From contig NXFV01001434.1 of assembly GCA_002803225.1 (NCBI GenBank), positions 1 to 62,356 of the forward strand: 62,356 nucleotides of DNA. The letters are read 5' to 3'. The translations under genes were made by a program, and so were the position numbers. Of this stretch, positions 33,672-45,735 are shown in pieces. The notes beneath the pieces are model-generated. The model worked only from the letters and a program-made list of their open reading frames with translations, did not search any database and was not told the DNA's origin. Position 1 is the first letter of the stretch. Every line of letters starts with the position of its first letter. This stretch comes from Gamarada debralockiae. Taxonomy: Eukaryota > Ascomycota > Leotiomycetes > Helotiales > Hyphodiscaceae.

Positions 33672-36600
33672 ATGAAGTTTGCCAAAGAATTGGATCAAGA
33701 GCTTACGCCAGGTAAAACCATCACCACCCGCAAAATTGAGTCCTGCAGTGAACGTTTACTAACCCGTGGCATTGCACAGAATGGCGGATCAAATATGTCG
33801 ACTATAAAACTGGGAAGAAAAAGGTCAAAGCCGTTTCTCGAGCCGTCAAGAACGCGAATGCAACGCCGAGATCGACCGGCCAGCAATTCCCCCCTCCACA
33901 AAGCAAAAGTATATACGGCGCGACATCTCCAATTGCTCCGCGACATAAACCTCCTCCCTCTCCCCTGCGAAGATTCGACGGCGCGAACGATGAACCCTCG
34001 CAATCATTGCGCGAGTCCCCAGCTCCGCTCGGCACAGATTCAAGACCCGAATCAGAATCTTCATCGGGCGAGGATCCCGGGAAACCTCTGATGAAAACCT
34101 CTCCTATACGCGTACCTCAGAAAAAGACTCCTAAAGCTCCAGAGCAAGACGGAACCTATGGCAGCTTTATTCCCACACCCCCAAAGCAGACGACATCCTT
34201 TCCATTCGAACTTCCCGACCCGGCAGTATCACCTCAGACACCTGTGCCGGGTCATAATATTGGCCCGGTATCAGATGACCGACTTGTTACTCAACGAAGC
34301 GCATCCATGAGTGTTCCACATAATGCCTACGAGGTGGGCAACACAATTACACCACCGCATAGGACCGGCACCTTCGCAAACATTCGCAAACGCCTTCCAG
34401 AAGGTCGACCGCTCGTGCGCCGTATGTTTTCTTCAGTGGCTACACCTATAACACCCTCCGAATCGCGACGACTGGACGTGAGTTTGGTTGCGTTTGATCA
34501 GGTCAGGGCGAAGGAGAAAGAGTTCTTCGCGTGGATGAATAGTGAACTGGAGAAAGTGGAGACTTTCTACAAGTCCAAAGAAGAGGAAGCAGGCGCACGG
34601 CTTAACATACTGCGGGAGCAACTGCACGAAATGAGGAACCGCAGGATCCAAGAGGTGGCGGACGCCCAACACGCGAAAGCGCTGCGGAAGGAGGACGAAC
34701 GCCATATCTTTGATTTTCAAGGCAGACTGTCAATTGGCCAATCGAAGAAGAACGATGATGCACCTCGCCCAAATTCTCGAGATAAAATGCACGCGTGGTT
34801 CGAACCAGTGGACAGGATTATAGGACATGCGAAGGCGAAAGCATTAGGACCTCGCCTGGACTCGAATTCGAAAGTTTTGAAAAACACGCATTCTTCACCA
34901 GAAATGCGCACGGGGGAATACAACGAACAGAACAGACGTACAGATGATGGCCGTGACTACGTCAGGCGCCCTACCCGCGGCAACGAGATCCCCTACCGGA
35001 CAGCGAAGAGAAAGCTCAAGCTCGCTCTTCAGGAGTTTTATCGGGGCATGGAATTGTTGAAGGATTATGCGCTGCTCAATCAGAAAGCATTTCGCAAGAT
35101 AAACAAGAAATACGACAAAGCAGTCGATGCCCGCCCTCCTCTACGATTCATGAACGAGAAGGTCAACAAGGCATGGTTCGTCAAGAGCGATGTTCTAGAT
35201 GCCCACATGCGTGTCGTGGAAGATTTGTATGCCAGATATTTTGAACGTGGAAACCGCAAGATTGCCAGTGGAAAGCTGCGAAGCTCCAAGGGTAGCAAGC
35301 CAGACCAGTCCGGCAATGCGTTCAAGAACGGCTTGCTCATCGGCGTTGGTATGGTGTTCACGATTCAAGGAGTCATTTACGGCGCGGATCTATTGTCTGA
35401 TCCCGACCCTACGGTCCGAGTTCAAACGAGCTATTTATTGCAGATCTATGGTGGATATTTCCTCGCTCTATATCTATTTGCATGGTTCTGCCTGGACTGC
35501 AGCATTTGGACTCGAAACAAAATCAACTATCAATTTGTCTTTGAATTTGATCCAAGGCATAGTTTGGATTGGCGGCAACTTTCTGAATTTCCCTCGTTTC
35601 TTACATTCCTGCTGAGTCTATTTGTCTGGCTGAATTTCTCCCGTTATGGAGCTGCTGAAATGTTTATATACTATCCGGTGATATTGATATTTGTCACGGC
35701 CGTTATAATTTTCTTTCCAGGCCCCCTTTTATTTCATCGGAGTCGGAGATGGTTTGTCTATTCTCATGTGCGTATTCCCACAGATTACTTTATGTTGAAT
35801 ACTTGCTGACACATTCTAGTGGCGTTTACTACTAGCTGGATTATATCCTGTGGAGTTCCGGGATTTCTTTTTGGGCGACATGTATTGCTCTCTGACATAT
35901 TTCACGAGCGTGCGTCTTTGAACACGCCCCTGTTCTGTACCTTGCTGACTCTTTGAGCAGAACATAGAGCTCTTTTTCTGCCTGTACGCACACCACTGGA
36001 ACAACCCCCCTCAGTGCAATTCGAACCATTCTCGCCTCCTTGGCTTTTTCTCAACATTACCTGGTATTTGGCGTGCGTTGCAATGCATACGACGTTACTA
36101 CGACACTCGAAACGTCTTCCCTCATCTAGTCAATTGTGGCAAGTATGTCATGACCATCATGTTCTATGTGGCATTGAGTCTATACCGGATAGACAGAAGT
36201 AACAGCTTGTTGGCACTTTTCTCCGCCTTCGCCGCCGTCAACGCCATCTATTGCTGTAAGTCCTCCACGACCCTGGTAGACTCCAAACTAACGCATCTCA
36301 GCAATCTGGGACCTCTTCATGGATTGGTCCCTGCTTCAACCCAACGCCAACAAACGGCTCCTCCGCGACGTCCGCGGCTACAAAAACCCCAATTACTACT
36401 ACCTAGCCATGATCCTGGACCCAATCCTCCGCTTCAACTGGATCTTCTATTCGATCTATACTTCCGATCTCCAACATAGCAGCATTGTCTCGTTCCTCGT
36501 TGGCTTCTCAGAAGTCACACGAAGAGGAATGTGGACCCTCTTTCGTGTCGAAAACGAACATTGCTCCAACGTAGCACGCTTCAAAGCCTCGCGCGACGTT

Positions 36601-37044
36601 CCCCTTCCTTATGAACTCGAGGTTGAGTCGAGGGAATCGCTTTCCCACCCAGAGGAAACTCTCAGTCCCTCGACCGCAGAAACCACCGCAGCGTCCGCGT
36701 CTACACTCTCCCAGCATCGTTCAAGAACAGGCGGTGCGCTGGAGGCGCAGGAATCTCCGACCGCTGGAATGAGGAGAAGAGCAAATACGAGAACGTTTAC
36801 GAGTATACTTGCGAATGCTCATACACAGGATTTCGAGAAGAAGCGCAAGCCGGGGGCGGATGGTAGTGATAATATGGCGAATTTGAAGAGGGATGGGAGT
36901 TTTGATAGGGAGGAGAGGGCGGGGAGTTCGGATGATGAGGAGGATGATGAGCAGGATGAGCAGGATGAGCAGGATGTGGAGGCTTTGCTTAGGGAACGTG
37001 GATCTAGGGAGGGAGAAAGTGCGGCGAGAGCTAGAGATCTGTAG
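33672..37044 (+). CDS. SYG1: SPX-EXS domain protein (SYG1/XPR1-type phosphate exporter)
   Basis: Five exons (33672-33711, 33780-35767, 35820-35909, 35961-36255, 36302-37044) with clean GT-AG introns give 1051 residues. The N-terminus MKFAKELDQELTPEWRIKYV is the start of an SPX domain, which senses inositol pyrophosphates. A long disordered insert follows, then the rest of SPX (LDVSLVAFDQVRAKEKEFFA, ALQEFYRGMELLKDYALLNQ, FRKINKKYDK). Membrane helices begin near residue 450 (FKNGLLIGVGMVFTIQGVIY). The EXS domain includes PVEFRDFFLGDMYCSLTYF, PGIWRALQCIRRYYDTRNVF, IWDLFMDWSLLQ and FVGFSEVTRRGMWTLFRVENE-type sequence. The tail is acidic with a short Asp/Glu/Gln tandem repeat. XPR1 exports phosphate; yeast Syg1 is linked to G-protein signalling. 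No defect is seen. Confidence 0.95.
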
Positions 37045-37573
37045 ATGTTATATATGTTGAGTGTATCTAGAAGTCAAACATTGTTTTGAATAGCCTGGTT
37101 GTCACCTACTTGGTGACCCGTGGCCTTTGCCCTGAAGTTCCGGGTCTTTGATTGTACGTCCCAGCAGACTCTTTCTTTCGAAAACAACTGGTAAGCTCAA
37201 GCTTCTTTTCCATTACAGTGGCTTGCAAAGTGCCGATCTCTCACCATACACAAGACGCAGCGCCCAAGCTCGAGGCCACTGCATTCTAGAAACATGAATC
37301 TGCCCCCTCTTGGTAACTTCAATACGTAGAGTAGTACAAGAATGCTATTGGTACGAATACCCCCGATCTTGCAGGAAGAGGAGATATTTACTGACCAACC
37401 ACGACTGAATGCAGCCTCATTCAACCCATCCCAGGCAGAACAGCTAACAGCCTCACACCTCGCAAGACCATCGCCATCATTTCAACGACTTATATTACGA
37501 CTTTGGTAGTATCATCAACTGTTCAGCTCGACGTTGCAGACTCTCCGTGTAGGGCGAAGCGATTTTCCTCTTG
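37045..37573. other. Intergenic
   Basis: No gene, RNA or repeat recognised between the SPX-EXS gene and the SANT-type gene. Confidence 0.4.
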
Positions 37574-38245
37574 ATGGACGATTCACATTTGGCTCTGGGA
37601 ACGGAAGGATCGAGCATGAGCGGCTCGTCCATCGAGCCTCCAGTAGAGAGATCAGATCAAACGCGCCATGGATGCCTGCGAGGAGCAGAGATTGAAGACT
37701 ATGCGAGATGCGGGAAATAGCTGGGCTAATATTGCGAAGGTATGAAGCCGCAAAATATCTTGGATGTCAGGATGAGACTGGAGAAGTTGAGTCAAATGCT
37801 AAGTCTATTTGTCTAGACGTTTCCAAGTAGGACCGAAGGGAGTGTGAAGAAGCATTGGCGTAAGGTAGGTTCGCTGTTTTATAATGGCAGCACGTCAACT
37901 GATGTTGTGTCGGACATGCATTATGCGGAATTTGCGGAAGATGAGGTAGGCCACCCCCGGAGCCTTGCGTATCGTTGCATCGGTTGCTGACTGCATGCGC
38001 ACATAGAGCCAAGCTCTCCTAAACGCTATCAAAGAGAACGAAACAAACAAGTGGAAGTACATTAGCGCAAAAGTTGGCAAGCCTGCAAAGGTCCGAAGCC
38101 CTTCCTATTATTGAATAGTCTGATGCTGACAATCACATAGATGTGCGAGCAGCACGCTAAAGAGCACTTTGCTGGTCGTATTGTCGTTGACATCGTATTA
38201 TGGTCCCTTATTAAACTATTCTTCGGTGGTGACAGTGTGCACTAA
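37574..38245 (+). CDS. Small protein with two SANT/Myb-like repeats
   Basis: From ATG at 37668 the exons 37668-37739, 37817-37945, 38007-38090 and 38141-38245 join in phase to 129 residues. Repeat 1 is EEQRLKTMRDAGNSWANIAK followed across the intron by TFPSRTEGSVKKHWRK, with the spaced Trp residues and the SRTEGSVKKHWRK recognition helix of a fungal SANT/Myb module. Repeat 2 is EDESQALLNAIKENETNKWK, then YISAKVGKPAKMCEQHAKEHF. The role is probably DNA or chromatin binding. Upstream, 37574-37655 reads MDDSHLALGTEG and SGSSIEPPVE in another frame and would join RDQIKRAMDACEE if one base were absent near 37652, so the true start may be 37574 with a frameshift. No activation domain is seen. Confidence 0.7.
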
Positions 38246-38509
38246 TAATATAAGCTAGCCCCTGCAGAGTTGGGTCGAAGAGCCCGTTTCGCCCACTCAC
38301 CACTCGCACTGGCCGGAACCATCTACCTAGCAGCACTTCTTCGGTGCATGCATCGTCGTCAGTCTCAGGGAAGCCCAGGTTGCCGGCTCTTCCTGATGGC
38401 TGCATTGAAAGTTCAACTGCAGGTTATGACTTTGAGTGCGTCCATTAACTTTTGTCCGTTTGTCTCTGTGTCGATACTGCTCAATGTCTACTCCATCTGC
38501 TGATGCTAG

Positions 38510-40883
38510 CATTTAGTGCAGAGTACAATATGGTCGCCAAAGTGTGGGCCAGAAGTATGCTCATATAATCCAAGAAAGATACCCTATCCCTCCTGAGGAT
38601 GCCCCCGGCGTATTCGATGACTTTCTTTGGCTTACGAAGAAAAACGCGACGTCTGGTCCATTGATTCTTTCGAAATTCGTCGCAGATAAACCTTTACAGC
38701 AGAATTTTGTATGCTCACATTCTATTTTGATTGGATTGCCAACGAGATTTATGAATGGATCCACAACTTAAAGGATGCAGGTTTCTCCACCGATCAAATT
38801 GTCGAAGCTTTGGAAGAGAGCAACAACACAGGTCCGTGGAAGCCAGACAATCAGCGAGCTTCTCACTGGCCAAAACATAGAGCGGAAAGGGTATATCTGT
38901 CGAATCAGACGATATTGTGTGGTAAATTCATGTATTAGTAGATATCTAAGGAGGGAAGAAAAGGTAGGGTTGCCAGAACCCGAGATATGTGTACACAACT
39001 GTTGCCATAGCAACCAGCTCATCTGACAATATCACCAGCTGAGTTGCGCACATGCGGATGACCCATATCGTTCTTTGGATTCTCAAATAGATCAACAGGG
39101 ACCTCTGATTCTACTCAGAATGTTCTGAATTTTGACAAAGTTGAAAGTGTCCAGGAGGTTGTGGCGGATTCTTGTGGAATAGCTGGTGTTTTCCCGCTGG
39201 ATCCACAGCCTTGACGGGATCTCAGCAGTATATATTGCTATTTTATCAAACTCAATAACGGAGGGGTTGAAATCTTCTACGGCATTGACGGACCACTTGG
39301 AAACCCAGACTCTCAAACTGATGCCAACAACGATCAGTCTTCGAAGGAGGTTATGAAGTACTTAAAAACGTCAGCGCTTAGAATTTCCAATGCTTTAGGT
39401 GCCACTCAGAATCTAGGATTCTGCTACGACCGTCTTACTTCTCAGGGAACCTCTCACCTGTATCTCTCTTCGTGGATACAACTCTTGTCCTGAGCCAATC
39501 GCCCAAAAAACTGCCGAATACAGGAAGTTGGCGTGTATGGGAAACCTCGTGGGGTGAAAAGGTGCTTGGTTTTCGCCACTCAGCCACTAACCACAATCAG
39601 TACACCAAGGGCCTTGGTAAAAAGGGGCTCAGCGAGGCGACGATCCCAAATCCAGGTATTAGCCAGGAAGGCGCAATTTTCCGAGGATCGATTGAAGATA
39701 TAACTGACTCTTGGGGCACTGCTCTATTATTATGCGAGCCCAGGGGCACGCTACGGAGAAAGAGTTCATTCCGTTCTGATTGGTGGAGGCTCCATTACAT
39801 AGGTCAAAAATACGTATGATTCTGAGACACGCCCTGTCTACCACTGGGATCGATCGCCGGGCGTTGAACCTCCTACAGGATCCTTCAACATCACAGAGAC
39901 TCTTCGTATTAGTGCAGTTACGCAGAAAGCATCGTGTCCATTGAATTTCGAAAATGCCTACGGTCTTCCGAGCCTTACCTAGAGCACATTGGAACGGAGG
40001 CTGACTATTGGCGATCCACTTAATGGCAAGTTATGCTACAAGGATTTCAGTATGTAGAGATCCAGATAGGCAACGTGTACAGCAAAATAAAGGGCCGTCC
40101 GCTTAAAGCCAGTCTTTGGACTCGTGGGCGTTGATGCCGGATTTCAAGCTACTTCTCCAATCATGAGGTCTGCAAATCAGCCTTTGCACGGAGTTTACAA
40201 GAATAGTTGCTCTAAGAACTTTGATTGACGAACCAATGATGGCCTACATCGATGAATTGAACCTCAAAGACTGGGATACGATCAAAACAGATATGCGTTT
40301 GGCTCTTTGCGGCGTGACTGACTACGGGGACTGAGCAGTGAATCTCAAGGGCGGGCCACGAGACTCTGCTCTCAAAGTCATCACATTCTTCTTGGGAAAT
40401 CATTGCGCATGCTCTGGCCCCACAAGTCGAGCTGGTCATATTCGATCTCATTAGAATGCAGTAAATCTAATCTATGGGCTCGCTTGCTGAAAGTCTCCCT
40501 TTCTTGTGCCACTTTTGCTGCTGTCACAAGAACGTGCCTTGAAATCCCAGGTCACACATGCAAGAAGAATCCGTCACCAGCCTGGACTGGGCAAGGTGCA
40601 CTTCTCTCCACAGCGATGAGCAGGGTGTTGATCCGGGGCACTTCTTGTGAACTTGCGCCCGGTCATTGGGAACGCAAAAATGGACAACACTGCTGGATTG
40701 AGAAGCTGGCGGGGACATCTAGGTTTACAGTACCAAAAACTAAACTCCGATACCCAGCTGAGGATCAAGGTCAATCGCCTCTCAAAAGGCCTTTCGATCT
40801 TGCGTGATTGGCAGGTTTTGAGGGAAAAGCAAGATGCCGAGTTTGAGGCTGAAGAAGTGGTTGTTTTCGGGACAGTGGCTTGA
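38510..40883 (+). pseudogene. Relic of a large fungal protein of unknown function
   Basis: Coding-like blocks in the same orientation are separated by stops and frame changes: QKYAHIIQERYPIPPEDAPG and FDDFLWLTKKN (38545-38700), EIYEWIHNLKDAGFSTDQIV to ALEESNNTGPW (38745-38840), GVEIFYGIDGPLGNPDSQTD and MKYLKTSALRISNALGATQN (39250-39480), APQVELVIFDLIRMQ (40420-40460), and LRSWRGHLGLQYQKLNSDTQ to LRDWQVLREKQDAEFE (40700-40855). The GFSTDQIVEALEESNN..PW pattern recurs in large fungal multi-domain proteins whose function I cannot name. I read the whole as one long inactivated gene, though two neighbours are possible. Confidence 0.45.
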
Positions 40884-41681
40884 AACGCCGAGAGATCACG
40901 CTGGAAGGGATGGTGTTTATTTCGATTATAACTTTTTCCGATAGGGTCAGTCTATTGGATTGTCATGAGGAATTAAGCAAAGGGGTAGCATTGTCTAGTG
41001 GAACTCAATTTTCCATCCACGCGGGGTGAACTGCATCGAGTTCCATTGTCGGTTGGGCTTTTTAAGAGACATCCTAGCGGACGAAGTTGGGAGCTTACGA
41101 ATCTTACACTTTGGGCCTGCAACCATGGCAGGCAAGCAGCTCATAAGAGACGGTCAAGGGCCACGTAACGCGCAAGTGCATGGGTCCTCAATTCAAGCTT
41201 TCGCGGCGCAACACAAAGCTCTCAAATCGAGATCGAGGACTTTCAGAGGTGTCTTGGGATAGATGCGGGGTATTTCTTGCAGAAAACTTGATTTTATCAT
41301 GCCCTATGGCGGTTGCCTCTGTTTCATTCTGTAGCGCTTCGTGTCACCTGACATGCAGCTAAGGCAGGATAAATTCGGAAAGATTTGGCATTCAGCTCGT
41401 TGCGTAACATCGCTGAAGAGAACCTCAGTAAACACAGCGAACAATTTCATGTTGGCTTGGGTGATTAGAGGAGACTGCAGTCTTTGGAATTTTTCTTACG
41501 TCTCCATCAGATGAATACAAGCCTCCGCTCGCTATGGTCAACCTCCCGAAGTTGCCCAAGAACTTATTTCAGTCTTTGAAGGTCATGGAAGAGATCTCAA
41601 GTTTTGCCTCTCACTCCCCAGGATAACCTTTACCGGGCGCCCCAAAAGAAACCAAACGATCTTATATGTGTTGGATCCATC
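40884..41681. other. Intergenic
   Basis: No supported gene or repeat. A short minus- and plus-strand frame cluster at 41030-41260 has no domain. Confidence 0.4.
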
Positions 41682-42495
41682 ATGGTCAAATTCCAAGTTT
41701 TTGTTTTACTAATTTGTTCCACTGGCTTGGCTTATGCTCTTATCAACATTGCTGCCATTGTTGCCACCAAGAGCTCCAGTTTTAACCTTCAGTATGAGCG
41801 CAACTACACACTTGGGGCTTCTTCTCATCCCAAGAAGCAATCAGTCAAGAGCCGACCTCGATCTCTCTTTGCAAGGTAGTACGAAACGTGTCCGCCAGGA
41901 TATCCAGGTAACATTCTTCCACCCGAGCTTGGTCACCATCACCAGGCACTAACATATTGGCCAACGCTTAAAGCTTTGTCCTGATGCTATATTATGCTGT
42001 GAAGCCCTCCCAGTCCACGTAAATCTTTCGTTTCCTCTGATCGGTGGAGGCTTGAAGCTGACTTTGAAAGACAAACTTGCTGACCGTCATTAGTGTGACG
42101 ATGAAGCAGCTTGTTGCCCGGATGAGCATCCTGTATGCCAACCAGAAGTCTGCTGTGCAACTGGGGATGTAAGCTGTGGTGAAATTGACTCAGAAAGCTG
42201 CGTACTGGCCGGTAGAGAATACTATGATGCAGAAGGCAGTTACTGTCTCGCGGAGGAGGTCTGCTGCGGCGACGATATTTGTTGCTCCACCGCGAACAAA
42301 GTGGTTGTTTTGTCGGCGTGGAGAACGAGTCAATGCATTGCGGCGAATACGAAACTTGCTGTGACTGGTGGTGTAAGAACTCCTTTTTACTTTTCAAATC
42401 TGGCTTTGCAAGAATGGATGCTAACATAACAATATGCTGCTCTTAGGGAGCAACGTGCAGCACAGAGTTCGGCTACTGCGCTACCAGTGACTGAG
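41682..42495 (+). pseudogene. Cysteine-rich small secreted protein, disrupted
   Basis: ATG at 41682 opens a signal peptide (MVKFQVFVLLICSTGLAYAL). A TAG stands at about 41877 where Gln would fit before YETCPPGYPG. After one or two introns a cysteine-dense region follows: LCPDAILCCEALP, then CDDEAACCPDEHPVCQPEVC, CLAEEVCCGDDICCSTANK, and in a shifted frame VENESMHCGEYETCCDWWC and GATCSTEFGYCATSD to the stop. Repeated CC pairs at regular spacing resemble disulfide-rich extracellular or effector-type proteins. Function unknown. The stop and the frameshift (near 42295) argue for a pseudogene. Confidence 0.55.
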
Positions 42496-43397
42496 TTTGA
42501 CTATAACGCAATTCTAGAGGTAGGCAAAAATCTTCCGCCTCATGTACATGTCAGCGTTTGAAATAATGCTGATAACTACTTACAGGTTCCTGAAAATATG
42601 TGACTGGGTGAGAAGAAACGGTTTATACTCGATTGGCAACTCAAAGCTAATGCCAAGCAGGAATTAGAACCCATGCTCCATATGCCAGCCAAACACCCAA
42701 GTCCTGGAATACCTAGGATCAGAAGACAGCGATGATGGACCTTGTAGATTCACACCCAGTTGCTGTCAAAGTGAGTGACTTCAATATTTCGTTCAGTGAC
42801 CAGGAGTTGGTGTTGAAATTTGCCGAGGATATGAAAGCAGGTACAAGAGCCGAGGCACATCATTGGGGGATTTGCTCGCTAGTGATACAGGGGTTGAGCC
42901 GCTAAATTTTTGATCAAATCAGTCACGCGTCGCACATTCTTCATCGCAATAACACAGCTGGTTTATTTCACATCCACCAAGTGATGAGTCTCATAGATAC
43001 GATTTTTGACGCGCAAGCATCTGTGACCATCTTCCCTAATCCGATCGAAGTTGGCGTAGCCGACATCTCTTGAGTCATGGTTACACAGCAACGGGTTCCA
43101 GGTGGCTGGGGCTGAGACTGGTGGCTGCATATCCAATTATTGGCGCAACAGGCACACAACCGGGATGGCGGACCGGCCCTGGAAGAGAACACACGTGTGT
43201 CCAGTACGAACTCCGATTCCTTATCTTAGCCCTGGTAGTTCGAGAAAGAGCCTGGTAGTGTCATTGCGCCACTCCACGGGAGCGATTCTGCAGCCTCACT
43301 TTCGACAGCAATCATCTCCCATCTCCTATATAGTGGATTATCAGAACATACGGCAAAAAGGATATGGTTTGGTCGGTACGCAAAAGAAGTCTTCCAA
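42496..43397. other. Intergenic
   Basis: No gene is supported on either strand. Confidence 0.4.
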
Positions 43398-45616
43398 ATG
43401 GCCGACCAAACCATCAACAGGCACCAGGCTACCGCAGAAGGTTCCGATCATTTTATCGAGCTGGCCCAATACCCTGATAGCAAAGCCGTCGATCAGGATC
43501 CTAGTCGTTTGTCACTGCCGACATCTCCAGTAGTCTCGTGGACTGGGCCCATTCGTCCATACAGTGATCAAGTGTATTCTGTCTCCACGGTGCATTCAGA
43601 AGCAACAGACAAACTTCTTACACCCACAATCACGGCGCTTACAGACTTGGAACGCCAGACCACCCGCCATCATGAAGGCATATACTGGCGATCGCCAATC
43701 TCGATGGCTGCGTTCTTTCTTCTTGGAGTCATTTCAAGCATCTCTCACCACATTTACTATTCGTCCTTGGACGGCAAGCAAGTTGGGGATGACAATGCAC
43801 AGCAGTGGGCCTTGAGGTCAGGATTACTTTTCAGTTGATTCTCTTGTTGGTCTGTCGTCGCTGAAATGGCACACTGACACAACCCTTCGTAGGTGGGGAA
43901 CTACCTTCGCGTACATCACACAAGTCAGCCTAGTAAGCTCTGTTGGATTCGCATACACACAATGGCTTTTTCGAACCTTAAAACGCACAAAAGTCGCGGT
44001 TGAAGGACTCGATGCTGCATTCAGTGCCGATTCCACAATCATCTCTCTCCTGCACAAGGAGATGCTCATGAAAATTAAAGTTGGGTCGCTTTTGGCATTG
44101 ATGATGTGGTAACCAGGAATCATTTCAATTCGAATTTTGCATGTCCTGATCAGTTCTGCAGGTGCCTTCCTCTCCCTTCCCTCGTCACGCCCGCAACATT
44201 GTTTGTCCTTCCAAACGTCCACGTGACGTGGAAGGAATTACAAGTACCGTCTCTCGAGATGTATGGTTTGAACCAGACTAAATCGTTCGTATACTCTGCA
44301 AACAGCAGTGGCAACACCCTGAACGAGCAGTTTCTTGGTCCCAGAACAATTGTCTCACGCCTTTCAACGGCGACAGCCACTGAAGGTCAGATACTCTCAA
44401 TTAGTCCACCCTTCGCAAATTCGACGTACTCGCTAGGGTTCTACGGACCAGCCGTGCAATGCAGCGAGCCAAATTCCACTGTCGCCGGTATTATCCACGA
44501 TTTGCGATTCGATTCGGTCCAAAGCTTCAGAGGAAACTTAGTTGAAGATGCCAATTATTACTTTGCGTTTGTTCCTGATTTGAGCAATTACCCCAATTCC
44601 TCAGCTCCAGATAATGGGATAGCACCCTTCGCTTCAATACGACTGCAACGACCGGACCTCGCTTCAAATCAGCTTTGGATGGCATATTCACGCTATGTGA
44701 TTGACCCAAACGGCACACGATCCACTGAAGACCACTATTCTGTCTGTCAGCTCTACAACGCTTCATACAGCATCAACCTCTCTTTCGATGAGGGCAACCA
44801 AACCATTCAAGATACAGGAACGAAGATTTTAAATACTGTGGACTACCCTCAACTCAGCACTCCCTATTCAGAAGATCTGATGGTTCAGCACGCATATTCT
44901 GCTGTCTTCTGGGCATTGACCGATCTCCTCGTCGGCTCAATGGGCATTTTCACCGAAGATACCTCCGAGACGTCCAATATCCCAACTAACTTCAGCGAAA
45001 TCACCAGTCAGATCGAACATACTAGTTTGCTGGGCAGTTCTGACCTTGATGCATTTTTCGATGCCAATCATTACTTGGCGTCCACTAATACAACGCTCTC
45101 CGACCAACGGCATCAAGATATCGCGTTGGCCGGTAACAATACTTTGGATTTTTTGATCCCGGCGTTGTGCTACAATACAACGTTGAGTTTTATGAATAGC
45201 AATCTTCTCTCGTATGTTCATTTCCCTCCACTTGGTCCCATTCGCTCCTCCCTTCCTCCCCGCCACCACACAACCTTACTCACACATTTTCTAGGCCCTT
45301 GATCCCAGCGAATGTAACCATAACAGCCTCAATAAATTCTTACGCCTACCACTCTAAGAATCTTCTCATTTCTTACAGCCTCGCTATTCTCTTCGCTCTT
45401 GGCGGAATAATCCTTGGGGGCTTCGCGTACATGAGCAACGGTGTCTCTCACAGCAAAGCCTTCTCGGCTATCTTGACATCAACGAGAGACATGGGTCTTA
45501 CGGACTTGTTTCACGAGCAGAGATTGGGACGCCTTCCGTTGCCAGATGAGATTCAGCATACCCAACTGAGATTTGGAAGGATGAAGGGAGGAGGATTGGG
45601 CTTTTCGCGAGCTTGA
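43398..45616 (+). CDS. Membrane protein with large N-glycosylated ectodomain (formylmethionine deformylase-like protein of fungal annotation)
   Basis: Exons 43398-43816, 43893-44108, 44162-45211 and 45295-45616 sum to 2007 nt, 668 residues, with all splice phases matching. The plan is a 110-residue cytosolic N-terminus, helix MAAFFLLGVISSISHHIYY, the segment TTFAYITQVSLVSSVGFAY with TQWLFRTLKR, helix VGSLLALMMWCLPLPSLVTP, an ectodomain of about 370 residues with more than ten N-x-S/T sites, a last helix SYSLAILFALGGIILGG and a short cytosolic tail. Many fungal proteins of this shape carry the misleading database name formylmethionine deformylase-like; no deformylase metal motif is present. 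The role is unknown, plausibly at the cell surface. The gene appears fully intact. Confidence 0.85.
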
Positions 45617-45735
45617 TGTAGCGGATGTCATCAAATCAGCCGTTGATTTTCTTCGGGGCTTAACGGACTGACTTCGAGTTTTTTTTAGAACGGATAATGG
45701 AGTAAGATGATATTGATTTATACTCAGGTCTAGTT

